Shown here: positions 34,260 to 41,398 of the stretch, piece by piece | Position numbering within the stretch: the stretch's first letter is position 1 | How the letters are laid out: each line of letters starts with the position of its first letter | Assembly: GCA_019116385.1 (NCBI GenBank) | Contig: DXBU01000128.1 | Span: 1 to 42,114, forward strand | Reading direction: 5' to 3' | Length of the DNA stretch: 42,114 nt | DNA from: Candidatus Blautia faecigallinarum | Lineage (GTDB): Bacteria; Bacillota; Clostridia; Lachnospirales; Lachnospiraceae | Notes under the pieces: generated by a model | Told to the model about the DNA's origin: nothing | The model's database searches: none | The model's input: only the letters and a program-made list of their open reading frames with translations | Translations under genes and position numbers: made by a program

Positions 34260-36116
34260 ATGCTATCGAAACTCCACAAGCTCCCCAGGGCCTTCTGGAT
34301 CGCCCTTATCTTGGTTCTGGCCTTGGTTTTGGGTATCGGGATTGGATTTTTTACAAATCATGTATTTTCGGAAAATGCCCGGTTTGAGGCCTATGCCGAT
34401 GCCATATTTGAAAAAGAAGTCACCGGAAATACCCTTACCCTGCATTATTCTCTTGCGCACCCGGAAGAGGAAGGCATCCTTCGCCCTTCTCCCACTCTGG
34501 GAACAGTAAATACAGAAATGGACGAAGTGTATGCCCTTTGTGAAGAATATGAGGCAGGGCTTAAAAGTTTTGCCTATTCCCAGCTTTCCCGGGAAAATCA
34601 GATCACACTGGATACGCTGCTTTTATATTTTCATACCCTGCGCTCTCTGGACGACCGGTATCTTCTGGAAGAATATTTAAGTCCCAGTCTCGGTATCCAG
34701 GCCCAGCTTCCTGTTCTCCTGGCAGAATATGCCTTTTATGGGGAAAAAGACATCTCTGACTACTTAGCCCTGCTGTCTACAGTCAGACCCTATTTTCAAA
34801 GCATACTGGAATTTGAAAAGAAAAAGTCGGATGCAGGCTGTTTCATGAGCGATGTTACGTTGGACCGCATTCTCGCCCAATGCCAGTCTTTTATCGATGA
34901 TCCGGAAAGCAACTATATGCTGGATGTATTTTCTCAAAAGCTTTCCGCATATGGAGGATTTTCCCAGCAGGAGAAGGATGCTTTAGAAGAAAAACACCGG
35001 GAGCTGATCCTGACAGAGGTGATCCCAGCCTATGAAGAGCTGATGGAAGGGCTTTCCAAACTTCGGGGAACCGGAAAAAAAAGCCAGGGGCTGATGCATT
35101 ACACAGGCGGCCGTCAATACTATCTCTATCTGCTTCAAAGCCAAGTGGGTACTTATGTTCCTGTGGAAAAAATGGAGCAGCGCCTGTCCCAGCAGCTGAT
35201 GGACGACAGCCGTCAGATCAGCCTGATGCTCACTGAACAGCCCTCCTTGCTTTCCAAGGTAACCGGAGGCACAGATCTGCCAGCCATGGAGCCCAAGGAA
35301 ATCTTAAACATACTCCAGGAAAAGATAAAAGAAGATTTCCCTTCCCTTGAAAAAACAGATTATGAAGTGCGGTATGTACATAAGTCCATGGAAGAGTTCC
35401 TAAGCCCTGCTTTTTATCTGACACCGCCCATGGATACCGGAACTCCTAATGTCATTTATATCAATCAAAGCCAGACCCGGTCAAACCTGGAACTCTTTAC
35501 CTGCCTTGCCCATGAAGGTTTTCCCGGCCATCTTTACCAAACCGTATTTTTTGCCAGGCAAAAGCCGGAAAAGATCCGTTATCTCATTGAAAGCACCGGA
35601 TATGTGGAGGGATGGGCCACTTATATTGAATCCTACGCCTATCAGTATGCAGCTTCCTACCTGGATGACCCTGCTGCCGCCGATGTGACCGCCTTGTCCT
35701 GGCTGAACAGGAGCGTAAATCTCTGTCTTTATTCTCTTATTGACATCGGCATCCACTACTATGGATGGAACGAGACCAGGACAGCTTCTTTTCTGGAAGC
35801 TTTTGGCATTCGGGACAGTGCTGTGGTAAACGAGATCTTCCAGTATATTGTAGAAACTCCGGCAAATTATCTAAAATATTACTGGGGATATCTGAACTTT
35901 CTGGACCTGAAGTCCACATATAGCCAGAAGCAAGGAGATTCCTTTGATCTGAAGGAATTCCATCAAAAGATCCTTGAGATCGGACCGGTTTCCTTCCCCG
36001 TCCTGGAAAAGCATATAAAAGAAACCGGCTCTAATAAAAAACAGGAGGCGCTGGATCAAACAGCCCTCCTGTCTTTTTTATCTTTTCTTTTGTACGTTCC
36101 GCTTTATACGGAATAA
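34260..36116 (+). CDS. DUF885-family membrane-anchored metallopeptidase-like protein
   Basis: A 618-aa protein with one N-terminal membrane helix (about residues 13-37) and a large DUF885 domain outside the membrane. The likely zinc site is CLAHEGFPGHLYQ (HExxxGH form) near residue 418, with a downstream Glu in STGYVEGWATYIESYAYQ, both family hallmarks. DUF885 proteins are thought to be peptidases of gluzincin type; substrates are mostly unknown. Its last 13 bp overlap the converging MarR gene. Confidence 0.85.
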   Translation: MLSKLHKLPRAFWIALILVLALVLGIGIGFFTNHVFSENARFEAYADAIFEKEVTGNTLTLHYSLAHPEEEGILRPSPTLGTVNTEMDEVYALCEEYEAGLKSFAYSQLSRENQITLDTLLLYFHTLRSLDDRYLLEEYLSPSLGIQAQLPVLLAEYAFYGEKDISDYLALLSTVRPYFQSILEFEKKKSDAGCFMSDVTLDRILAQCQSFIDDPESNYMLDVFSQKLSAYGGFSQQEKDALEEKHRELILTEVIPAYEELMEGLSKLRGTGKKSQGLMHYTGGRQYYLYLLQSQVGTYVPVEKMEQRLSQQLMDDSRQISLMLTEQPSLLSKVTGGTDLPAMEPKEILNILQEKIKEDFPSLEKTDYEVRYVHKSMEEFLSPAFYLTPPMDTGTPNVIYINQSQTRSNLELFTCLAHEGFPGHLYQTVFFARQKPEKIRYLIESTGYVEGWATYIESYAYQYAASYLDDPAAADVTALSWLNRSVNLCLYSLIDIGIHYYGWNETRTASFLEAFGIRDSAVVNEIFQYIVETPANYLKYYWGYLNFLDLKSTYSQKQGDSFDLKEFHQKILEIGPVSFPVLEKHIKETGSNKKQEALDQTALLSFLSFLLYVPLYTE

Positions 36117-36544
36117 CTTCTGAAAAATTTCTGCAGCTTGGTAAGTGCCGCTGTCAGTGCCTCTGTCTCACTAGCATTTAGATCCCTCAGGACTGCCATT
36201 ACCATCTTGTCATGAAATGCCTTGTGATGCTTATAAGCCCGGACTCCTTTTTCGGAAAGTGCCAAGAGCACGACCCTGCGGTCTTCCTGGCTCCGCACAC
36301 GGGTCACATAGCCTTTTTTTACAAGATTGTTCACCGCGATCGTAAGCGTTCCTACTGTCACGGACAGCATCCGGGCCACAGTGGACATATTCCTCGGTTC
36401 CCGGATTCCAACAGCGTCTAAAATATGCATATCATTTACAGAGATATTTTTAAATTCGGATGTGGCCAGTGCTTTTTCTTCAATGTCCATAATTTCATTA
36501 AACAGCTTCACTAACACATCATTGATTGCCTCATAGTGATCCAT
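36104..36544 (-). CDS. MarR-family regulator, FabT-like
   Basis: A 146-aa winged-helix regulator. The opening YEAINDVLVKLFNEIMDIEEKALATSEFKNISVNDMHILDAVG, recognition helix MSTVARMLSVTVGTLTIAVNNLVKKGYV and wing SQEDRRVVLLALSEKG resemble FabT, the MarR regulator of fatty-acid synthesis in Firmicutes. The frame is open from 36586, but aaaggagaaac before ATG 36544 supports the shorter start. A palindrome tactttg-N5-caaagta overlaps its -35 region and resembles FabT operators, suggesting self-control. No fab gene is nearby. Confidence 0.8.
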   Translation of the reverse strand: MDHYEAINDVLVKLFNEIMDIEEKALATSEFKNISVNDMHILDAVGIREPRNMSTVARMLSVTVGTLTIAVNNLVKKGYVTRVRSQEDRRVVLLALSEKGVRAYKHHKAFHDKMVMAVLRDLNASETEALTAALTKLQKFFRSYSV

Positions 36545-36574
36545 CCGGGTTTCTCCTTTTCCTTCTTTTCCCTT

Positions 36575-36607
36575 ATTATACACCAAACTACTTTGACATA
36601 CAAAGTA
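36575..36607 (-). promoter_or_regulatory. Promoter and palindromic operator of the MarR gene
   Basis: On the minus strand TTGTAT, a 17-bp spacer and TATAAT (near 36580-36575). The perfect palindrome tactttg-acata-caaagta at 36589-36607 overlaps the -35 box. TTTG-N5-CAAA half sites fit FabT-type operators. Confidence 0.55.
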
Positions 36608-36726
36608 TTTTTTTTAAGAAAATCTTTCTATTGACACAAGAATTTGCTATAATAAAAGTACTGAATAAATCTCAGTGTTTAAACATTATACACACTTAGC
36701 AAAGATTAAATACAAAGGATACTTAT

Positions 36727-38037
36727 ATGAAAAAGAACAATATCCCCTTAAATTTCAAAGAAAAAAGTCTTTCCCGGATCAGTTTTATCTGTTCTGTGGC
36801 AGTACTTTTGATCCTGTTTCTGATCTTTTACCAGGTGGACAACGTCCTGATCCGAAAGCCGGCGCAGGAGGCCCAGCGGATCCAAGCCCAAAAAGAAGAA
36901 GAGGAAAAGAAGGCAGCGGAAACACCCCAGGTTTCCACCGCTTCTGTGATCGCCGCAGGAGATAATTATTTTCAAAGTATGCTCCTTGCAGCCGGACAGA
37001 CAGAATCCGGTGAATGGAATTATGATGATGTATATACCAATCTCCGTTCCCTGATAAATGGCGCGGATCTTGCCTGCATCAGCCAGGATTCCGTACTTAC
37101 CAGCGACCATGCTTCTATCAGCACCTTTCCCTTCGCAGTTCCCACAGAAGTGGGGGATGCGATCGTTAATGCCGGTTTCGATGTGGTTGCCTCTGCTTCA
37201 GATACGGTAAATGATCTGGGGACGGATATGATCCGTCAGACTCTGGAATATTGGAGTACGGAACATCCGGAAGTTTCTCTCCTTGGGCTCCATGATTCCC
37301 AGGAGGCCGCGGATACGATAACAGTACGGGAGGTCAACGGGATCCGCATCGCCCTTTTGGATTATACCTTTGGACTGGATAATGCCCTTACAGAAGGCGA
37401 GGATTATATGGTAGACGTTTTTGACCGGGATACCGTTTCTGCCGCTATTCAAAAGGCTAAGGAGGAAAGTGACTGTATCATCCTCTTTGCCCATTGGGGC
37501 AACGAAGAAAGCACAGAGCCTTCCGAATATCAGAAGCAGTGGGCTTCTTTCCTCCTGGAACAAGGCGTGGATGTGGTGATCGGTGCCCATCCTCATGTTC
37601 TTCAGCCCTATGGGCGGTTATCCGATGAAGAGGGAAATGAAATGGTCATCTTCTACTCTCTTGGGAACATTGTTACCGGTCAGGAAACCTTCGACACACT
37701 GCTGGAGGGAATGGCGCAATTTTCCATCCAAAAAACCGTGCAGAACGGAGAAACCTCGATCCAGATCCTTTCTCCATCGATCACTCCTATGGTCATGCAT
37801 TATGACTACAATTCCGGAGAATACCGGCCCTATCTTCTTTCGGAATATTCTGATGAGATCGGCGCCGCCCACAGCGGAAGATATTCCTTCCCGGAGGTAT
37901 TTTCTGTAGAAAATCTTGAAAACCGATTTGACGAGATCATGTCCCAAAAGGTAACACCGTCTTCCGGGACCGATCTTTTAGACACAGAAGACACCGCCTT
38001 AGAAGATACTTCTTCTGAAGGTGATGTCTCCGCTTAG
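36727..38037 (+). CDS. CapA-family (poly-gamma-glutamate capsule-type) phosphoesterase-like protein
   Basis: A 436-aa protein with one N-terminal membrane helix (about 17-36), a charged linker and an extracytoplasmic CapA/PGA_cap metallophosphatase-like fold. Later metal motifs are kept: FAHWGNE and IGAHPHVLQPYG, then FYSLGNIVTGQ. Earlier ones are altered: GDNYFQ (79-83), ISQDSV where an N/Q-E-T is usual (120-122), and ASDTVND where the family has an N-H pair (157-163). Metal binding may therefore be weakened, making this a possible inactive or repurposed member. A TATAAT box lies about 70 bp upstream. It is monocistronic. Confidence 0.82.
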   Translation: MKKNNIPLNFKEKSLSRISFICSVAVLLILFLIFYQVDNVLIRKPAQEAQRIQAQKEEEEKKAAETPQVSTASVIAAGDNYFQSMLLAAGQTESGEWNYDDVYTNLRSLINGADLACISQDSVLTSDHASISTFPFAVPTEVGDAIVNAGFDVVASASDTVNDLGTDMIRQTLEYWSTEHPEVSLLGLHDSQEAADTITVREVNGIRIALLDYTFGLDNALTEGEDYMVDVFDRDTVSAAIQKAKEESDCIILFAHWGNEESTEPSEYQKQWASFLLEQGVDVVIGAHPHVLQPYGRLSDEEGNEMVIFYSLGNIVTGQETFDTLLEGMAQFSIQKTVQNGETSIQILSPSITPMVMHYDYNSGEYRPYLLSEYSDEIGAAHSGRYSFPEVFSVENLENRFDEIMSQKVTPSSGTDLLDTEDTALEDTSSEGDVSA

Positions 38038-38057
38038 AAAATTTCTTTTGTCTTCCA

Positions 38058-38843
38058 TTAACATGCAGCAGGCAGATGTAAGAGGCCTGCTGCATTTTTC
38101 CATGTAACCGCCTCCACCTCTTCCGGCGGTATCTTTTTTATTTCTGCTATAGCCTGTACCACAAAAGGCAGATTTAAGGAACTGTTCCGTTTCCCTCTGT
38201 TGGGGACCGGAGCAAGATAGGGCGCGTCTGTCTCCAGGACAAGCTGGGAAAGGGGGGCGTACTCTACTACCTCCTTCAGTTTCTTTCCATTGGAAAAGGT
38301 GACAACTCCGCCGATCCCAAGGTACAGCCCCATATCCAGGTACTCCCTGGCGATCTCTTTGCTGTAGGAAAAGCAGTGGATAATGCCGCCGTACATACCG
38401 GCTTTTACATATTCCCGCACAATGTCCAGGGTATCCTTTGCGGCGTCCCGGCTGTGGATCATGAAAGGAAGCTTTTCTTCCCTGGCAATATCCATCTGAG
38501 CGCGGAAGATCTTCTGCTGGAGCAAATGCTCCTTCTCTTCCTTGTGCCAGTAATAGTCCAGTCCGATCTCCCCGATAGCTACGGATTTTTCGTGGCGGGA
38601 AAGGAGCCGGATCTTTTCCAGGATCCGCTCATCCACCTTTTCCCCATCGTCCGGGTGGATGCCAATGGCGCCGTACAGGAAAGGATATTTTTCCATCAGT
38701 TCCCTCGTGCGGTCCAGACTTTCTATGGAGGCGCAGGCATTCACGATGCGCCCCACGCCCTGTTCTTTCATGGAATCCAGCAGTTCTTCTCTGTCCCTGT
38801 CAAAAGCTTCATCGTCGTAATGAGCATGGGTGTCAAAAATCAT
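38058..38843 (-). CDS. tatD: TatD-family metal-dependent DNase
   Basis: A 261-aa TIM-barrel hydrolase. Metal ligands are in MIFDTHAHYDD at the N-terminus, AIGEIGLDYYW, MIHSRDA, GGIIHCFS and LETDAPYLAP. TatD enzymes are 3'-5' DNases or RNases linked to DNA repair. The frame is open to 38945, but ATG 38843 has the aaaggagatc site and is the family start; it overlaps the moaC stop by 4 bp, showing coupling. It is last in the minus-strand unit that begins with the peptide precursor. Confidence 0.92.
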   Translation of the reverse strand: MIFDTHAHYDDEAFDRDREELLDSMKEQGVGRIVNACASIESLDRTRELMEKYPFLYGAIGIHPDDGEKVDERILEKIRLLSRHEKSVAIGEIGLDYYWHKEEKEHLLQQKIFRAQMDIAREEKLPFMIHSRDAAKDTLDIVREYVKAGMYGGIIHCFSYSKEIAREYLDMGLYLGIGGVVTFSNGKKLKEVVEYAPLSQLVLETDAPYLAPVPNRGKRNSSLNLPFVVQAIAEIKKIPPEEVEAVTWKNAAGLLHLPAAC

Positions 38844-39334
38844 GTCGATCTCCTTTCTGAAAAACGGAATTCCCCGCTTTTTCCTCCGGTCTTTTCCACT
38901 AAATGTATATCCGACATAACCATATGCCTGTCTATGGCCTTGCACATATCATAGATCGTCAGAAGCGTGATCTGGACCCCTGTGAGGGCTTCCATCTCCA
39001 CGCCGGTCTTTCCTTCTGTCTTTACGGTACAGAATACATGGATCCTGCCGTGCTCCGGATCCAGTTCATAGTCGATAGAGCATTTCCTCACAGGAAGGGG
39101 ATGGCACATGGGGATCAGCTCCCAGGTACGCTTTACGCCCATGATCCCGGCCACTCTGGCCACGCCCAGAACGTCGCCTTTCTTCACATTCCCAGCAGTC
39201 ACGGCCTCCATGATCTCTTTCCCCACCAGAATGCTTCCCCGGGCCACCGCAGTCCTTAAGGTCACCGCCTTTTCGGAGATATCCACCATCACGGCGTTTC
39301 CGTTTTTGTCGAAATGATTGAGCTTCTGCTCCAT
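38840..39334 (-). CDS. moaC: Cyclic pyranopterin monophosphate synthase (molybdenum cofactor)
   Basis: A 164-aa MoaC. This enzyme turns the product of MoaA into cyclic pyranopterin phosphate, the second step of molybdopterin synthesis. Conserved segments are MVDISEK, KGDVLGVARVAGIMGVKRTWELIPMCHPLP (with the active-site His) and EMEALTGVQITLLTIYDMCKAIDR. No moaA or other cofactor gene is in the window. It lies 39 bp after the radical SAM peptide maturase and overlaps tatD, so it appears to share their transcript; whether that is functional or chance is open. Confidence 0.93.
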   Translation of the reverse strand: MEQKLNHFDKNGNAVMVDISEKAVTLRTAVARGSILVGKEIMEAVTAGNVKKGDVLGVARVAGIMGVKRTWELIPMCHPLPVRKCSIDYELDPEHGRIHVFCTVKTEGKTGVEMEALTGVQITLLTIYDMCKAIDRHMVMSDIHLVEKTGGKSGEFRFSERRST

Positions 39335-39373
39335 GGCTTCTCCTCTCTTTCCTTTGTGTCATATCCCGCAGGA

Positions 39374-40771
39374 TCACAATAAATCATATTTTTTATTGAT
39401 CCGTTCCAGTTCCTTTTGGATACGGTCTACATAGCCTTCCTTCCACATCCTGCACATGTCCCGGTCGCAGCCCATCAGATCATGATCCGCTGCCAGAGCC
39501 TGCGCCCGGCAGCCGCCGCCGCAGTCGTAACGGTATTCGCAGGAATTGCACTCCGCGTTTGCGGCAAAAAGATCCTTTACACGGCTGTCCACGAACTGCA
39601 TATAGTAGCTGTCCATCAGCCCCTGTCTTAATCCAATGTCCTGTACCTTGGGGAAACGCTCCTGTTCCGGGCTGGCGGTCATGGGCATACATGGGAGCAG
39701 GCGGCCTTCCGGTGTGATGTAGCAGGACCAGCGGGTAGGTCTGCACAGGTAACAATCCAAACACTTATCTGTCCCATCATAATGTCTCACGTTCATTTCA
39801 CAGGGACCTTCCCGGCTCATTGCGGCAATCCCGCCTAATTCCAGGCTTTCTATGGGTTTTCCAGCCTCATAGTACCATTCTATATACGGCAGCATGGCAT
39901 CCACGTACTCTTCCCATGTCAGGTCGTTCCCTTCACTGAAGCGTTTCCATAAATCTGTCGTATCTACATGAGCCGTTTTTACTTCTGTTACGCCCACTGA
40001 CCGGAGCTTTTCTATCGTTTTCGGTAATAAATCTATATTTCCCCGGTGAATGCACATTCCCACACTTACATAAAAGCCGTGTTCACTGCAGAGCTTCAAT
40101 GCACGCAGGGCGGCGTCCTCCGCCCCGGATACTCCCCGCATCCAGTCGTGCCACCCGGCGCCGTCAAAGCTGATATCCATTTCCGGCTTCAGGCCCCGGC
40201 GTTCAAATTCATTTAAAACATGCTCGTTCAGCATCCATCCGTTGGTATAAACCTGTGTTACCGTCATTTTGTATGAAAGGATCCGGTCGATTAGCTGCCA
40301 GAAATCCTTCCGAACGAAGGGTTCCCCACCGGTAATATCAACCCGCAGCACACCGCAGTCCGCCATCTGGTCGATCAGGTCAAAGGCCTGCTCTGTGGAG
40401 AGCTCTCCAAGCATGGCGTCCGGGGCATCCATATAGCAGTGCCGGCAGCGGAAATTGCATCGCCCTGTAATGGACCAGAATACCCGTCTGATATATCTGT
40501 TATGATAGTATCTATAATACTGATCCGCTTCCATAGGCTGAGCCTCCGGAAGAACCTCTACGATCTCTTCCTTTATACACTGGTTCAGCGCTTCCCTCAT
40601 GGCATCGTCCAGACAGGCTTCTGGAAGTTCCGTTTCTCCGTCGCAAAGGAGTAAGATCTGAAACATTTCCTGGGTCAAAAGACGTTCTTTGTTTTCCGGC
40701 CGATGCACCAGAACCCAGGACATCTCTTCCCAGCCGCGCAGCGCATAATTCGCTTTTAATCGATAAAACAT
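39374..40771 (-). CDS. Radical SAM/SPASM peptide maturase
   Basis: A 465-aa RiPP-modifying enzyme. The N-terminal about 95 residues resemble a PqqD-like leader-binding domain (YALRGWEEMSWVLVHRPENKERLLTQEMFQILLLCDGETEL). The radical SAM core has CNFRCRHC (CxxxCxxC, 4Fe-4S) and the SAM-binding GGEP. The C-terminal SPASM region has many cysteines (CLDCYLC, SCYITPEGRLLPC, CNSCEYRYDCGGGC, GCDRDMC) for two auxiliary Fe-S clusters. Such enzymes make thioether or carbon-carbon links in Cys-rich peptides. Its start has an aaggagcc site and lies 72 bp after a 59-aa three-Cys peptide gene, its likely substrate. Confidence 0.92.
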   Translation of the reverse strand: MFYRLKANYALRGWEEMSWVLVHRPENKERLLTQEMFQILLLCDGETELPEACLDDAMREALNQCIKEEIVEVLPEAQPMEADQYYRYYHNRYIRRVFWSITGRCNFRCRHCYMDAPDAMLGELSTEQAFDLIDQMADCGVLRVDITGGEPFVRKDFWQLIDRILSYKMTVTQVYTNGWMLNEHVLNEFERRGLKPEMDISFDGAGWHDWMRGVSGAEDAALRALKLCSEHGFYVSVGMCIHRGNIDLLPKTIEKLRSVGVTEVKTAHVDTTDLWKRFSEGNDLTWEEYVDAMLPYIEWYYEAGKPIESLELGGIAAMSREGPCEMNVRHYDGTDKCLDCYLCRPTRWSCYITPEGRLLPCMPMTASPEQERFPKVQDIGLRQGLMDSYYMQFVDSRVKDLFAANAECNSCEYRYDCGGGCRAQALAADHDLMGCDRDMCRMWKEGYVDRIQKELERINKKYDLL

Positions 40772-40784
40772 TAGCTTGGCTCCT

Positions 40785-40823
40785 TAAAAACAGGACAGGC
40801 AGGGAATATCTCCTTGCCTGCCC
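40785..40823 (-). terminator. Attenuator hairpin between peptide precursor and maturase
   Basis: On the minus strand gggcaggcaagg pairs with ccctgcctgtcc (G-U pairs included) around a short loop, followed by tgttttt. It sits between the precursor stop and the maturase ribosome site. Partial termination here would yield more precursor than maturase, common in peptide clusters. Confidence 0.7.
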
Positions 40824-40843
40824 TTAAATATCGTTTTGCGTCA

Positions 40844-41023
40844 TTATTTCCATGTCCGGTTTGGACAATTACTGCTGTTATTATTCGTACATGCGTTACC
40901 TCTTTCCCATCCAGGAACCCGGCATTCTCCGCCTATATCTAAGCCACTGCCCTCGCCGCTCGTTGTGATGACATCCCTGTTCGTAAAGTAAACAACCTCT
41001 GCCATAGCTTTCTTGTAATCCAT
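40844..41023 (-). CDS. RiPP precursor peptide (59 aa, three cysteines)
   Basis: A 59-aa peptide beginning MDYKKAMAEVVYFTNRDVI and ending SSNCPNRTWK, preceded by a very strong aaggaggcg ribosome site. Residues 1 to about 23 look like a leader (VVYFTNRDVITTSG, hydrophobic and acidic, of the kind bound by PqqD-like domains). After a Gly-rich spacer (GEGSGLDIGG) comes a core with Cys34, Cys45 and Cys53, two Trp and an Asn/Ser-rich part. It is encoded directly before the radical SAM/SPASM maturase and behind a riboswitch and terminator. The mature structure, probably thioether-linked, and activity are unknown. It is short enough to be missed by gene callers. Confidence 0.8.
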   Translation of the reverse strand: MDYKKAMAEVVYFTNRDVITTSGEGSGLDIGGECRVPGWERGNACTNNNSSNCPNRTWK

Positions 41024-41108
41024 AAAGATCGCCTCCTTCTTTTACATTGAAACACAAACTACATCCCGCTCTTAAAAGTCAGCTTCGTATCCCTCACACA
41101 AAGCTATT

Positions 41109-41138
41109 AAAAAAAGCCGCAACCGTGCAGTTGCAGCC
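41109..41138 (-). terminator. Riboswitch terminator upstream of the precursor gene
   Basis: On the minus strand gctgcaac (41137-41130) pairs with gttgcggc (41123-41116, one G-U) around a 6-nt loop, followed by seven T. It lies within the leader, 86 nt before the precursor start. Its 3' arm (ttgcgg, 41122-41117) can alternatively pair with ccgcaa at 41152-41147 in the aptamer end. Confidence 0.8.
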
Positions 41139-41140
41139 GA

Positions 41141-41228
41141 ACGACCTTGCGGAACCAGGCCTGTCATCCATTCACGCTTAAGGCTTCTGACTTTGCGTCC
41201 TTACATTTCTGTAAGTTTGCCAAGAGCT
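41141..41228 (-). promoter_or_regulatory. GEMM riboswitch aptamer (class I cyclic-di-GMP type)
   Basis: On the minus strand the diagnostic GEMM-I elements follow in order: GGCAAAC, a perfect 6-bp hairpin cttaca-GAAA-tgtaag (41215-41200) whose GAAA loop serves as the docking tetraloop, then GGACGCAAAG (41200-41191), then a second arm with a CCUUAAG...AAUGG pair like a tetraloop receptor and a GUC/GAC closing stem, and finally GGUUCC. The base matching the guanine-recognising position is G, favouring cyclic-di-GMP over the cGAMP variant, though the ligand needs testing. It sits just downstream of a strong promoter and just before an intrinsic terminator. Confidence 0.8.
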
Positions 41229-41242
41229 TTTTAAGTGTTATT

Positions 41243-41272
41243 ATTATATGATGTTAAAGTTAACCTTGTCAA
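41243..41272 (-). promoter_or_regulatory. Promoter of the riboswitch-peptide unit
   Basis: On the minus strand TTGACA (41272-41267), an 18-bp spacer and TATAAT (41248-41243): both boxes are perfect consensus. Transcription would begin near 41236, giving a leader of about 210 nt. Confidence 0.8.
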
Positions 41273-41326
41273 GGGCTTTTAAGATGATTCTTTTATGATT
41301 ATCCTATATTGTGGCTAACTAACAAG

Positions 41327-41358
41327 AAGGGCTTCGAAAACAATGCGTCGAAGCCCTT
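41327..41358 (-). terminator. Terminator-like hairpin after the glycosidase gene
   Basis: Perfect 11-bp arms aagggcttcga (41327-41337) and tcgaagccctt (41348-41358) with a 10-nt loop. It lies between the glycosidase stop and the promoter of the peptide unit and probably insulates the two. Confidence 0.65.
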
Positions 41359-41398
41359 TGGATTTAATGGTAATAGATACAAATTAAAAATTATCTGC

